From assembly GCF_900112105.1 (NCBI RefSeq), contig NZ_FOKV01000001.1:558001-622000 (forward strand): a stretch of 64,000 nucleotides of DNA. The letters are read 5' to 3'. The notes beneath the pieces were generated by a model, which saw only the letters and a program-made list of their open reading frames with translations, was not told the origin of the DNA and did not search any database. The stretch is from Zunongwangia mangrovi (GTDB taxonomy: Bacteria; Bacteroidota; Bacteroidia; Flavobacteriales; Flavobacteriaceae). Made by a program: the position numbers and the translations under genes. Of the stretch, positions 1 through 8,853 are shown piece by piece. The number at the start of each line of letters is the position of its first letter. Position 1 is the stretch's first letter.

Positions 1-176
1 ATCTTATTTAAATGTACATAGTCGATCGTATCTATTAACTCGTCTGATGTAGCCGAATTAGACAGATCTCCTTTAACTTTAAGATCTACGCGATAATCAC
101 TTCCTATTTTTTCTTCCTCAACAAGGCAGCCATGATAAGCAAATACCCTAATATTTTTCAGTTTTATACTTCCCAC
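1..176 (-). CDS. folB: Dihydroneopterin aldolase FolB (N-terminal part)
   Basis: Reading the minus strand from a GTG at 176 gives GSIKLKNIRVFAYHGCLVEE, then a DYRVDL strand and a DTIDYVHLNK segment before the window ends. This is the start of the FolB tunnelling fold: the family binds pterin and cleaves dihydroneopterin to hydroxymethyl-dihydropterin and glycolaldehyde in folate synthesis. The AYHG segment and the TIDY motif are typical. About 58 codons are present and the rest lies outside the window. No in-frame ATG precedes the GTG, so GTG is the likely start. A promoter element sits 15 bp upstream. Confidence 0.85.
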   Translation of the reverse strand, partial: MGSIKLKNIRVFAYHGCLVEEEKIGSDYRVDLKVKGDLSNSATSDELIDTIDYVHLNK

Positions 177-190
177 AAATATGTTTTTAG

Positions 191-198
191 CAAAGATA
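191..198 (-). promoter_or_regulatory. Promoter -7 element for folB
   Basis: The minus strand reads TATCTTTG, a perfect match to the Bacteroidetes primary-sigma -7 consensus TANNTTTG. It ends 14 nt before the GTG start of folB. No clear TTG -33 element is visible at the ideal spacing. Confidence 0.65.
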
Positions 199-319
199 GG
201 ACTGTTTTAATTCTTTAAAATTATTTATGCTGAATTGTTTTCTTCCGTAGTAATTTTCATTTAAAGATTCGATATATAATTCTGCTTAAGATAACTTTAT
301 GCGATGCATTAATTTTTGA

Positions 320-327
320 TAACTTTG
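320..327 (+). promoter_or_regulatory. Possible -7 element upstream of glnS
   Basis: TAACTTTG fits TANNTTTG. If used, the transcript would carry a leader of about 265 nt that includes the dispersed repeat copy before glnS. No other consensus -7 element lies closer to glnS, but the assignment is tentative. Confidence 0.4.
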
Positions 328-341
328 TAACTTATTTTATG

Positions 342-438
342 GGCAACGCCAAAGGGTATAATACCTTAAGGTTTGCCTGGAAATTAAAAATTTATTTCCA
401 ACAAATACCTTGTAGGCTTGCTTCTAGGTAATTTATTT
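342..438 (+). repeat. Dispersed ~97-bp intergenic repeat, copy A
   Basis: This stretch begins with CGCCAAAGGGTATAAT and contains GAAATTAAAAATTT and TTTCCAAC. Hand alignment without gaps to 59618-59714 gives 77 identical positions out of 97. The two copies are 59 kb apart in unrelated intergenic contexts. The element encodes no protein that I can recognise. It may be a short non-autonomous mobile element or a structured-RNA repeat. Confidence 0.7.
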
Positions 439-595
439 GGTATTCGAGATTTGATCTGGTAGTTGATTTTATCAGAATTCAAATTGAAAACTGAAGGAAA
501 GAGCAATTAATTTTATCCTTAAAATTTGGATGAAATTTTATAAAATTTGAACTAATATTTATTCATATCCTGTAATTGGGATGCTGATTTAACGT

Positions 596-2275
596 ATGGC
601 TGAAGAAAAAAAATCACTCAATTTTATTGAGCAAATCATAGAAGAAGATTTAAAGGCAGATTATAAAAAGGAAAATTTAATGTTCCGTTTTCCACCAGAA
701 CCTAATGGTTATCTGCATATTGGACATGCTTCTTCGATTTGTTTAAATTTTGGTTTGGGAGAGAAATATAACGCTCCTGTTAATCTAAGATTTGATGATA
801 CCAATCCTATTAAGGAAGAAAGAGAGTTTGTTGATGCGATAAAAAGAGATGTGCAATGGCTTGGCTACCAGTGGGCTAAGGAATGTTATGCATCAGATTA
901 TTTTCAGCAATTATACGATTGGGCAGTAGAATTAATTAAGAATGGAGATGCTTATGTAGATAGCCAAACTTCTGAAGCTATTGCAGAGCAAAAAGGAACA
1001 CCAACCCAACCGGGAACAGAAAGTCCTTATCGAAGCAGAAGCACTGAGGAAAACCTTGATCTTTTCGAGCAAATGAAGAATGGAGAAACCACAGAAGGTG
1101 CTCATGTACTTCGTGCAAAATTAGATATGGCCAGTGCAAATATGCTTATGCGAGATCCAATTATGTATCGTTGTGTACATAAACCGCATCACCGTACAGA
1201 GGGGGAATGGAAAATCTATCCTATGTATGATTGGGCGCATGGTGAAAGTGATTTTATCGAGCAGGTTTCACATTCGTTTTGTACGCTAGAATTTTTACCA
1301 CATAGAGAATTGTATAACTGGTTTATTGGCAAAGTGAGCAAACCGGGAGAGTTTATCCCTAAACAGCGAGAATTTGCGCGTAGAAACCTTAGTCATACTG
1401 TGGTAAGTAAGCGTAAGCTTGCGCAACTGGTAGAAAAAGGAATTGTAGAATCCTGGGACGATCCAAGAATGCCAACCATTTCTGGACTAAGAAGAAGAGG
1501 GTACACACCAGAATCTATTAAGAATTTTGCTGAATCTATCGGTGTAGGAAAACGTGAGAATATGATCGATGTTTCTCACTTAGAATTTTGTGTACGTGAA
1601 GATTTAAATAAAAAAGCACCACGAGTTATGGGTGTTTTAGATCCTGTAAAATTGGTGATCACTAATTATCCTGAAGGAGAAGAAGAATGGCTGGAAGCCG
1701 AAAATAATCCTGAAGATGAAGCTGCAGGATCTAGACAGGTTCCTTTTAGCCGTGAATTATATATCGAAAGAGAAGACTTTAAAGAAAGCGCTAATCGTAA
1801 ATTCTTTAGGTTAACATTAAATAAGGAAGTTCGGCTTAAAAATGCCTATATCATTAAAGGAGAAGATGTAGTTAAAGATGAAGAAGGTAATATACTAGAA
1901 ATTCACTGTACTTACGACCCTAAAAGTAAAAGTGGAAGTGGTACAGAAGAATCTCTTAGAAAAGTAAAAGGAACACTACATTGGGTCTCTATAAAACATG
2001 CGATAAAAGCTGAGGTTCGTCTTTACGATCGCTTATTTACAGAAGAAGCTCCAGATGGCGTAAAGGATAGAGATTTTATAGAATTTGTAAATCCAGATTC
2101 GTTAAATGTAATTACCGGTTATGTAGAACCAAGCTTAAGTTCTGCAGAAGAATTAGAGAAATTTCAGTTTCAAAGAATAGGGTATTTCTGTATCGATAAA
2201 GAAAGCACAAAAGATCATTTAGTGTTCAATAGAACAGTAACCCTAAGAGATAGTTGGGCTAAAAAACAGAAGTAA
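596..2275 (+). CDS. glnS: Glutaminyl-tRNA synthetase
   Basis: This class I aminoacyl-tRNA synthetase charges tRNA-Gln with glutamine in the cytoplasm. The 559-residue protein has the HIGH signature at residues 41-44 (YLHIGHA), the family KMSKS-equivalent VVSKRKL at 269-275, and the PPEPNGYLH segment that separates GlnRS from GluRS. Its C-terminal half forms the two anticodon-binding beta-barrels (about 340-555). The ATG at 596 gives the normal family start and length. It stands alone on the plus strand. A GluRS gene lies at 3447-4964, so both enzymes are present. This implies direct charging of tRNA-Gln. Confidence 0.97.
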   Translation: MAEEKKSLNFIEQIIEEDLKADYKKENLMFRFPPEPNGYLHIGHASSICLNFGLGEKYNAPVNLRFDDTNPIKEEREFVDAIKRDVQWLGYQWAKECYASDYFQQLYDWAVELIKNGDAYVDSQTSEAIAEQKGTPTQPGTESPYRSRSTEENLDLFEQMKNGETTEGAHVLRAKLDMASANMLMRDPIMYRCVHKPHHRTEGEWKIYPMYDWAHGESDFIEQVSHSFCTLEFLPHRELYNWFIGKVSKPGEFIPKQREFARRNLSHTVVSKRKLAQLVEKGIVESWDDPRMPTISGLRRRGYTPESIKNFAESIGVGKRENMIDVSHLEFCVREDLNKKAPRVMGVLDPVKLVITNYPEGEEEWLEAENNPEDEAAGSRQVPFSRELYIEREDFKESANRKFFRLTLNKEVRLKNAYIIKGEDVVKDEEGNILEIHCTYDPKSKSGSGTEESLRKVKGTLHWVSIKHAIKAEVRLYDRLFTEEAPDGVKDRDFIEFVNPDSLNVITGYVEPSLSSAEELEKFQFQRIGYFCIDKESTKDHLVFNRTVTLRDSWAKKQK

Positions 2276-2364
2276 TCCTTGTATAAGTTCTTGTTTAAGA
2301 ATATTTTAGTATAGCTAAAATACATATTAACCGGTTATTAACAAGGGGTAACCTGTTCATACTG

Positions 2365-2372
2365 TATATTTG
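2365..2372 (+). promoter_or_regulatory. Promoter -7 element for the YtxH/holin operon
   Basis: TATATTTG matches TANNTTTG and ends 33 nt before the ATG at 2406. It also argues against translation starting at the TTG at 2370, which lies inside the element. Confidence 0.6.
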
Positions 2373-2405
2373 AGAGAAAGTATTAATCAAAAACTTTATT
2401 TTATT

Positions 2406-2780
2406 ATGGCAAATACAGGAAGCACATTGTTAGCATTAGTAACCGGAGCAGCTATTGGAGCTGGAGTTGGTTTATTATATGCTCCCGATAAAGGTGAAAA
2501 AACAAGAAAGAAATTAAGAGAAGATGCATTAGATGCTCAGGATCGTTTCAACAAAAAGTACAACGAAACAGCATCAAATCTTACCGAAAAAGCTAAAAAA
2601 GCGAAATTAGATTTCGAAGAAAGATTAGAAGAAACATTATCTAGCGCAAGTTATAAAGCTGATGATATCTTATCTGCGATGGAATCTAAACTTGAAGAGT
2701 TAAGAAAGCAAAACGCTAAACTGCAAAAAGAAGCAAAGAAAGAAGAGGCTGAAACGAAAGCGAATAAAGTAGTGGTCTAA
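2406..2780 (+). CDS. YtxH domain-containing protein
   Basis: A 124-residue protein with one N-terminal hydrophobic segment, about residues 5-25, including TGAAIGAGVGLLYAPDKG. This glycine-rich helix ending in LYAP-KG is the signature of YtxH-like (gas vesicle protein-like) general stress proteins. It is followed by a long charged coiled-coil rich in Lys and Glu. The family is membrane-anchored, and its molecular role is not settled. I chose the ATG at 2406 over an upstream in-frame TTG at 2370 because the latter overlaps the promoter element. It is first in a three-gene operon with a holin-like protein and a small partner. Confidence 0.85.
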   Translation: MANTGSTLLALVTGAAIGAGVGLLYAPDKGEKTRKKLREDALDAQDRFNKKYNETASNLTEKAKKAKLDFEERLEETLSSASYKADDILSAMESKLEELRKQNAKLQKEAKKEEAETKANKVVV

Positions 2781-2785
2781 TATTT

Positions 2786-3142
2786 ATGGCGTTTGAAAAA
2801 CTAACTAATAGTATTGACGAACTTAACGATAATGTAAAGGCATTTGCGCATTCTAATGCCGAATATTACAAACTTTTAATATTTAAGCAATCATCAAAGT
2901 CTGCCATTTCACTGGTAACTTTTTTGATTGTTGCTTTTGCGCTAAGTACAGCAGTGGCATTTGTATCTATGGGTATTGCTTTTGCAATTAGCGCAGCTTT
3001 AGAGCAGCCATCCTCTGGATTTTTTATTGTAGGTGGTTTTTATCTGGTAATGATAGTTGTGTTCGTGATCTTTGGCAAAAAACCTTTAACGAAGTTTATG
3101 CTGAAGAAGTTTTCACGTGAAATCTTTAATGAAGACGATTAA
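2786..3142 (+). CDS. Phage-holin-superfamily (holin 3_6-like) membrane protein
   Basis: 118 residues with two transmembrane helices, about 40-65 and 76-96, flanked by charged ends. This layout fits the housekeeping proteins annotated as putative Actinobacteriophage holin superfamily III, which are widespread in bacteria and are not phage lysis genes here. The gene starts 5 bp after the YtxH gene and its stop overlaps the next start (TAATG). The product probably acts in the inner membrane with its neighbours. The function is unknown. Confidence 0.75.
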   Translation: MAFEKLTNSIDELNDNVKAFAHSNAEYYKLLIFKQSSKSAISLVTFLIVAFALSTAVAFVSMGIAFAISAALEQPSSGFFIVGGFYLVMIVVFVIFGKKPLTKFMLKKFSREIFNEDD

Positions 3143-3372
3143 TGAAACAATATACCAGTTTTGAAGAAATAGATAGAGATCTAAAGATCCTAAAACTACA
3201 AACACAGATCGATAAAGAGGAAATTAAACTAACTGTAGAAGAAGTTAAAGATTCTCTTTCTCCTGTTCGTGTCTTTGGAAATGCCATTGGAGCAATTGCT
3301 CAAAAAGCGATCGTTTTAAAGGCTGTAGCGAAGATATTTGGAGTAAAACGAGTAGTAACTTCATCTAAATAG
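3142..3372 (+). CDS. Small conserved protein (DUF6327-like)
   Basis: A 76-residue protein beginning YTSFEEIDRDLKILKLQ, followed by a charged helix and a mildly hydrophobic C-terminal helix (AIGAIAQKAIVLKAVAKIFG). It resembles the small flavobacterial family I know as DUF6327, which always follows the YtxH and holin-like genes. The assignment rests on memory and is not certain. Its ATG overlaps the stop of the preceding gene, which suggests translational coupling. It could be a peripheral membrane partner of the two upstream proteins. Confidence 0.6.
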   Translation: MKQYTSFEEIDRDLKILKLQTQIDKEEIKLTVEEVKDSLSPVRVFGNAIGAIAQKAIVLKAVAKIFGVKRVVTSSK

Positions 3373-3395
3373 AGAAATAGGCTTAAAAGTATTAA

Positions 3396-3423
3396 AAAAG
3401 GCTTCTAATTTTAGAAGCCTTTT
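3396..3423. terminator. Bidirectional terminator between the YtxH operon and gltX
   Basis: AAAAGGCTTCTAA and TTAGAAGCCTTTT form a strong A/T-flanked hairpin between two convergent genes. The run of T after it on the plus strand and the run of A before it suit both directions. Confidence 0.85.
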
Positions 3424-3446
3424 GTTTTTTATAAAATAATCGAATT

Positions 3447-4964
3447 TTAGCTCAAAGTTTTTGTTGCCGTTTTAATTCGGTTTATAGTTTCCTGTTTTCC
3501 TATAGCTTCAGAAATTTCAAAAATATCTACACCTTGTAGAGATCCTACTAAAGAAATTCTATAAGGTTGCATTACTTTTCCAAAACCTACTTCTTTAGAT
3601 TGTATCCAGGATTTTACTTTTTCAGAAATTATCGCCGCTTTAAAATCTTCAACACTTTCCAGAACTTCAATAAGTTCGTTCATTAGTTCGTTGGTTCCTT
3701 CTTTCCATGCTTTTTTAGCATTTTTTGGATCGTAAGAAGTAGGGGAGATGAAGAAATAAAATCCCTGTTCCCAAATATCTTCAATAAAAACAGCTCGTTC
3801 TTTTACTAATTCAACTACATGTTTTGTGTAGTCTTTGGTAGCTTCAATTTCTTTGTGCTTTAAAATCTTTAAAAATTCTTCAGCAATAAAATCATTATCG
3901 GCTTCCTGTAAATAATGTTGTTGGAACCATTTTGTTTTTTCTGGATCAAATTTAGCTCCGCCTTTATGAACTCTTTTAAGATCAAAAGCTTCAGCTAGTT
4001 CGGCTAAAGAAAAGAATTCCTGTTCTGTTCCCGGGTTCCATCCTAAGAAAGCTAACATGTTGGTCACCGCTTCTGGAAAATAACCGTCTTCACGATATCC
4101 AGCTGAAACTTCTTCGCTTTTTGGATCTTTCCATTCTAAAGGGAATACCGGGAAACCTAATTTATCACCATCACGCTTACTTAATTTTCCTTTACCCTGT
4201 GGTTTTAAAATAAGTGGTAAGTGTGCAAATTTTGGTGCATCCCATCCAAAAGCGCGATACAACATAAAGTGTAATGCTAAAGAAGGTAACCATTCTTCAC
4301 CACGAATTACATGAGAGATCTTCATTAAATGATCATCTACAATATTCGCTAAGTGATAGGTCGGCATCCCATCACTTTTATACAAAACTTTATCATCTAA
4401 TATATTCGTATCGATCTCCATATTTCCTCTAATTTCATCAGAAATTTTAAGAATTTCGTCTTGTGGAGACTTAAAACGTACTACATAGTTTTCGCCATTT
4501 TCAATTCTTTTTTTAACATCTGCTTCTGGTAAGGCTAAAGAATTGTCTAATTTTTCGCGATTGTGCCAGTTGTAAATAAAAGTTTTACCTTCAGCTTCGT
4601 GAGATTTTCTATGCTTGTCTAGATCTTCAGCACTGTCAAAAGCGTAATACGCATTACCACTTTCAATTAATTTATCGGCATAAGCTTTATAAAGGCTTTT
4701 GCGTTCGCTTTGGCGATATGGCCCACAATCTTTTTCCTTTCCTGGTCCTTCATCATAAGGAATATTACACCAGTTTAAAGAATCGATAATATATTGCTCG
4801 GCTCCTTCAACATATCTGTTTTGATCGGTATCTTCAATTCTTAAAATAAAGTCACCGCCATGTTTTTTAGCAAACAAATAATTGTACAAAGCTGTTCTTA
4901 CTCCGCCAATGTGTAAAGGCCCCGTTGGACTTGGTGCAAATCTTACGCGTACGTTAGAAGACAT
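3447..4964 (-). CDS. gltX: Glutamyl-tRNA synthetase
   Basis: A class I synthetase that charges tRNA-Glu. The protein begins MSSNVRVRFAPSPTGPLHIG, with the HIGG signature at 18-21, the zinc-less Bacteroidetes-type middle region, and GKLSKRDGDKLG as the KMSKS motif. It is 505 residues long, the normal family length. A longer reading frame begins at 5009, but a perfect TANNTTTG promoter element lies at 4985-4992, inside that extension. The ATG at 4964 is therefore the start. The gene faces the YtxH operon and shares a terminator with it. Confidence 0.97.
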   Translation of the reverse strand: MSSNVRVRFAPSPTGPLHIGGVRTALYNYLFAKKHGGDFILRIEDTDQNRYVEGAEQYIIDSLNWCNIPYDEGPGKEKDCGPYRQSERKSLYKAYADKLIESGNAYYAFDSAEDLDKHRKSHEAEGKTFIYNWHNREKLDNSLALPEADVKKRIENGENYVVRFKSPQDEILKISDEIRGNMEIDTNILDDKVLYKSDGMPTYHLANIVDDHLMKISHVIRGEEWLPSLALHFMLYRAFGWDAPKFAHLPLILKPQGKGKLSKRDGDKLGFPVFPLEWKDPKSEEVSAGYREDGYFPEAVTNMLAFLGWNPGTEQEFFSLAELAEAFDLKRVHKGGAKFDPEKTKWFQQHYLQEADNDFIAEEFLKILKHKEIEATKDYTKHVVELVKERAVFIEDIWEQGFYFFISPTSYDPKNAKKAWKEGTNELMNELIEVLESVEDFKAAIISEKVKSWIQSKEVGFGKVMQPYRISLVGSLQGVDIFEISEAIGKQETINRIKTATKTLS

Positions 4965-4984
4965 AAATGGTTTTATTTTTGTGG

Positions 4985-4992
4985 CAAAGATA
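4985..4992 (-). promoter_or_regulatory. Promoter -7 element for gltX
   Basis: The minus strand reads TATCTTTG, a perfect TANNTTTG match that ends 20 nt before the ATG at 4964. It decides the start codon, because the longer reading frame from 5009 would begin upstream of the transcript. Confidence 0.7.
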
Positions 4993-5198
4993 CAACCTAA
5001 ATGATGCAATCCTAAAATATGTGTTGTTGGGATTTTGGTAATTTTTCAAATATTAAACGACTGTTATTTATGCTGAATATTACTTACATTTAGGCTAATC
5101 AATTAGATAGGAGCAGAGTTATTTACTTTTCATTTTTTAAATTTCTAAACTGTGAACTTTTAAAAATTGAATTTAGCCCAAACCCGGGGAAATGAAGA

Positions 5199-8100
5199 AT
5201 GAATTTTATGGCAGAATTTGAAGCAGTTAAAGATCAATTACAATCCTTTATAAGAAAGTATCAATTAAACCTTCTTATAAAAGGAAGTGCTTTGTTTGTT
5301 TTGAGTGGGCTGTTATTTTTTTTGCTTGTATTGAGTTTAGAGAATTTTATTTGGTTTGACACCAGTTTTAGATTTGTGCTGTTCGTATCATTTTTGGTGG
5401 TTGAATTAATCCTATTAATCTTCTTTATCGGTTTACCTTTACTAAAAGTTTTAGATCTTAATCGTGCTATTTCAGATAAGGAAGCCGCCATTCTAATTGG
5501 TAGATATTTTCCTGAAATCGATGATCGTTTGCTGAATTTAATAGAGTTGAAATCTCAACGAAATTCAGAATTCCTTGAGGCAGCAATTCGACAAAGAGCA
5601 TCCGAGCTTAAATTTTATAATTTTAAAAAGGCTGTGAATTTTAGCCAATATCGAAATTATATGTTGGCAGCTTCGATTCCTGTTTTACTAATTCTAGCTT
5701 TTGTAATTAGTGGAAAAGGGGAGTGGTTATTCAATTCGTTTGATCGTATTAAAAATTATGACCAGGTGTATACAAAACCAGCTCCTTTTAGTTTTATCCT
5801 TAATAACGAAGATCTTAAAGTTATTGAAAGTGAAGATTATTTATTGGAAGTTAATGTAGTAGGTGAGGAAGTTCCTAATCAGGTAAAAATAAATGTTGGT
5901 GATGCCGAATACTTTATGAAGCAACTAGAACCTGGACGCTTTACTCATATATTTAGGAATGTTACTGAAAATCAGGAATTTAAACTTAAAACTAATAATA
6001 TAAGTTCTGAAACTTATAATTTAGCAATTATTCCGGTTCCTGAATTGGTTAATTTTAATATTCAAATTCAATATCCTGAATATTTAGATCTAGAAAATGA
6101 AGAAATCAACGGTGAAGGAAGTTTAACTATTCCTGAAGGAACAGAATTGGAATGGAACTTTCAGCATCGTAATACAAAAACTGTAAATCTTCAATTTCCT
6201 GACACTTTAATAGAAGTAGAAAATAATTTTAAAGATCATTTTAGCCAATCTTTAAATTATACTTTATCTACTTCGAATGCAGTTCTAAAAAATTACCAGC
6301 CACTATCATTTCAGTTAGAAATTGTAAAAGATCGTTCCCCAAAAATTACGGTTGAAGAGAAAGTAGATTCTATAAATCGTTCTTCAAAATTTTACGGTGG
6401 AAAGATTAGTGACGATCATGGTATTTCTAATTTAAGATTGAAATATAGAAAAGTAGGAGAGGAAGAATTTCAGTCTAAATCAATCAGTTTTAATAGAGGA
6501 AATGTAAGTCAGTTTTATTCTTCTTTTCCTGGAGATTTAGAAGTTGAAGAAGGGAGTAGTTATGAATACTTTTTTCAGGTTTTTGACAATGATGAGGTGA
6601 ATGGAAGTAAATCGGCTTCTTCAGAATTTTTTACTTTTTATAATAAAACATCAGAAGAAATTAGTGATCAAGAATTACAAGATCAAGAAGAGAATATTGA
6701 TAATTTATCTAAGGAATTTGAAAAATTTAAAGAGGAAGATGAGCTTAATAATTTGCTTAATGATCAATTAGAAAATAAAGAATTTGATTATGAGCAAAAG
6801 CAAAAGTTAGAGTCATTTATAAAATCTCAGGAAAGAGAAAATGAGTTAATGAAGAAATTTTCTAAGAGCATTGAAAAGAAACTTTCTGACGCTGATCCTG
6901 AAAATAAAGATGCTAAGAACTTAAAAGATCGGCTGGAAAATAGCCAGGATAAACTTAAAGATAATCACAAGCTTTTGGACGAGCTAAAGGAATATTCGGA
7001 TAAAATTCAAGATGAAAATCTTCAAAAAAAGCTTCGAAATTTATCAAAAAACAAGAAGTCTTCAAAAAGAAGTTTAGAGCAACTGGTAGAATTAACTAAA
7101 CAATATTATGTTGAGCAAAAGTATAATCAGTTAGTTGATAAAATAAATAGGTTAGGGCAGGAGCAAGAAAATTTAGAGAAGTCTGAAAGTTCTCAGGAAG
7201 ATATAAATTCTAAATTCAAACAAATACAAAAGGATTTGGATGAACTTCAAAATAAAAATCAGGATCTAAAACGACCAAAATCCCTCGAAAGGAATAAAGA
7301 ATCTGAACAGGATATCAATAAGGATTTAGAAGATTTAAAGTCCAACGAGAATAATTCTAGCGAAGAACAAAAAAAGAAAGGCCAGCAAAATGCCGGCGAA
7401 AAAATGAAAGAGCTTGCAAAGGAAATGAGACAAAGTTCTTCGAGTATGGAAATGGAAATGCTACAGGCTGATACAGAAGCCTTGCGTAAAGTTTTGGACA
7501 ATCTTGTTATATTTTCTTTTGAACAGGAGAATCTAATGGATCGTTTTAGAGAAATTAATTCTAGTAGCCCCGAGTTTTCTTCAGAATTAAAGAATCAATA
7601 TGTTTTAAAAGAGAACTTTGAACATATAGACGATAGTTTATTTACTTTAGGATTGAACAATGAGTTTATAGCAGAGAAAGTTTTCGAATATTTAGAAGAG
7701 GTTTCATTCAATCTCGATAATTCTTTAGATGAGCTTGCGGATGTTCGCTTATCTAAAGCACTTTCTTCTCAACAATACACAACTACCGGAGCCAATGATC
7801 TTGCGGTGCTTTTAAACGAGATTTTGGATAATATGAATGATCAAATGAATTCTGGCTCTGGTAATGGTTCCGGTTCTGCCGGAAGTGGAGGTGAAGGTGG
7901 AGGTCCGCAACTTCCTGATGTTATAAAGAAACAGCAACAGCTTGGGGATGATATTCAGGAGCAAATTCAAAAGAGTCAAGAGGGTTCTCAACAGCAGGAA
8001 GGAGAGGGAGCGCAATCTGAACTTTTTGAAATTTATAAAAGGCAGGAAGAAATCCGCAATGAGCTTAATGAAATCCTGCAACAGAATGGTATGGATTTAG

Positions 8101-8405
8101 AGGATTTGAAGCAGGATTATGATTCTTTGGAAAAGGATATTCTCAACAACAATCTCAATCAAAATTCTCTTGAATCTTTAGATAGAATAAACCAAAAAAT
8201 GTTATACCTTAAACAGTCTATTAATCAGAAAGGGGAATTGGAAGAAAGAAAAAGCAAATCTAATTTACGCCGTTTTGATAATCAGTCTTATGAGCCAAAT
8301 ATCGATATTAAAGATTATTTTAATAGCATTGAAATATTAGATAGACAAACATTACCTTTGCGCCCGAATTTAAAGAAACGTATCAATACTTATTTCAATG
8401 AATAG
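5199..8405 (+). CDS. DUF4175 family large coiled-coil membrane protein
   Basis: A 1068-residue protein with three hydrophobic helices near the N-terminus (about 25-48, 57-82 and 152-170). A beta-rich region follows (about 190-480), then a very long Glu/Lys/Gln-rich coiled coil (about 485-760). There is a Gly/Ser-rich spacer near 875-900 and a Q-rich helical C-terminus. This matches the DUF4175 family, conserved in Bacteroidetes beside ybeY and mnmG. The helices would anchor it in the inner membrane with the coiled coil outside or inside. No enzymatic motif is visible. The last 8 bp overlap the ybeY start, so the two are translationally coupled. A second in-frame ATG at 5208 is an alternative start. 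Confidence 0.8.
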   Translation: MNFMAEFEAVKDQLQSFIRKYQLNLLIKGSALFVLSGLLFFLLVLSLENFIWFDTSFRFVLFVSFLVVELILLIFFIGLPLLKVLDLNRAISDKEAAILIGRYFPEIDDRLLNLIELKSQRNSEFLEAAIRQRASELKFYNFKKAVNFSQYRNYMLAASIPVLLILAFVISGKGEWLFNSFDRIKNYDQVYTKPAPFSFILNNEDLKVIESEDYLLEVNVVGEEVPNQVKINVGDAEYFMKQLEPGRFTHIFRNVTENQEFKLKTNNISSETYNLAIIPVPELVNFNIQIQYPEYLDLENEEINGEGSLTIPEGTELEWNFQHRNTKTVNLQFPDTLIEVENNFKDHFSQSLNYTLSTSNAVLKNYQPLSFQLEIVKDRSPKITVEEKVDSINRSSKFYGGKISDDHGISNLRLKYRKVGEEEFQSKSISFNRGNVSQFYSSFPGDLEVEEGSSYEYFFQVFDNDEVNGSKSASSEFFTFYNKTSEEISDQELQDQEENIDNLSKEFEKFKEEDELNNLLNDQLENKEFDYEQKQKLESFIKSQERENELMKKFSKSIEKKLSDADPENKDAKNLKDRLENSQDKLKDNHKLLDELKEYSDKIQDENLQKKLRNLSKNKKSSKRSLEQLVELTKQYYVEQKYNQLVDKINRLGQEQENLEKSESSQEDINSKFKQIQKDLDELQNKNQDLKRPKSLERNKESEQDINKDLEDLKSNENNSSEEQKKKGQQNAGEKMKELAKEMRQSSSSMEMEMLQADTEALRKVLDNLVIFSFEQENLMDRFREINSSSPEFSSELKNQYVLKENFEHIDDSLFTLGLNNEFIAEKVFEYLEEVSFNLDNSLDELADVRLSKALSSQQYTTTGANDLAVLLNEILDNMNDQMNSGSGNGSGSAGSGGEGGGPQLPDVIKKQQQLGDDIQEQIQKSQEGSQQQEGEGAQSELFEIYKRQEEIRNELNEILQQNGMDLEDLKQDYDSLEKDILNNNLNQNSLESLDRINQKMLYLKQSINQKGELEERKSKSNLRRFDNQSYEPNIDIKDYFNSIEILDRQTLPLRPNLKKRINTYFNE

Positions 8406-8838
8406 CGAAGACGGTATAATCAATTTTTATTCTGAAAACGACTTTAATTTAGAGAATACTGATTTATACAAAAATTGGTTACTGCGTGTAATTTCTTCTG
8501 AAGAAAAACGACTTGGAGAGATAAGTTATATTTTTTGTGACGATGAATATTTGTTAGATATCAATCAGCGTTTTTTAGATCACGATAGCTACACCGATAT
8601 TATTAGTTTTGATGATTCTATGGGTAATCTTTTGAATGGAGATATCTATATAAGTACAGAACGTGTGAAGGAGAATGCTGCTGAATTTAATGAAGACTTT
8701 GACACGGAATTAAAAAGAGTCATCGTTCATGGTATTTTGCATTACTGTGGTTACAAAGATAAGTCTGAAGAGGATGCTGCATTAATGCGTAGAAAAGAGA
8801 GTGAAAAAATTAAATTGTTCCACGTGGAACAATTTTAA
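8398..8838 (+). CDS. ybeY: rRNA maturation RNase YbeY
   Basis: 146 residues. YbeY is a zinc-dependent endoribonuclease needed for 16S rRNA 3-prime maturation and ribosome quality control. The zinc motif reads VHGILHYCGYKDKSEED: His111 and His115 are present, but the third canonical ligand, His in most bacteria, is Asp121 here. I recall this GYKD form as common in Bacteroidetes, so it is probably functional. The gene overlaps the DUF4175 gene by 8 bp and lies 15 bp before mnmG. Its final codons contain a complete parS-like palindrome, so the C-terminus LFHVEQF is partly dictated by a DNA site. Confidence 0.92.
   Translation: MNSEDGIINFYSENDFNLENTDLYKNWLLRVISSEEKRLGEISYIFCDDEYLLDINQRFLDHDSYTDIISFDDSMGNLLNGDIYISTERVKENAAEFNEDFDTELKRVIVHGILHYCGYKDKSEEDAALMRRKESEKIKLFHVEQF
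8816..8831. promoter_or_regulatory. parS-like site 1 (centromere, ParB binding)
   Basis: TGTTCCACGTGGAACA is a perfect 16-bp palindrome that fits the bacterial chromosomal parS consensus TGTTNCACGTGNAACA. The symmetry extends to 24 bp (8812-8835). It lies inside the last codons of ybeY. ParB spreads from such sites to segregate the origin region. Confidence 0.85.
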
Positions 8839-8853
8839 ATATTATTAGATTTT

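Larger units (their letters stand above)
177..595. other. 419-bp gap between folB and glnS
   Basis: This AT-rich divergent intergenic region contains no convincing gene. It holds the folB promoter (191-198), a TAACTTTG element on the plus strand at 320-327 that could start a long leader for glnS, and one copy of a dispersed repeat (342-438). I found no tRNA, riboswitch or terminator. The last 150 bp before glnS are plain AT-rich sequence. Confidence 0.6.

Noticed and set aside
2370-2405. TTG start at 2370 for the YtxH protein
   Set aside because: It lies inside the -7 promoter element; the ATG at 2406 gives the family start.
3109-3124. TTTCACGTGAAA inside the holin-like gene as a third parS
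   Set aside because: The inner 12 bp are palindromic, but only 12 of 16 positions fit the parS consensus and the inner bases differ from the two good copies. It is probably coincidence in coding sequence.
2786-3142. Prophage remnant because of the holin-like gene
   Set aside because: No other phage gene is nearby and the operon is a normal chromosomal YtxH/holin-like unit.
4965-5009. Longer N-terminus for gltX from 5009
   Set aside because: The 4985-4992 promoter element lies within it, and the extra 15 residues do not look like a GluRS N-terminus.
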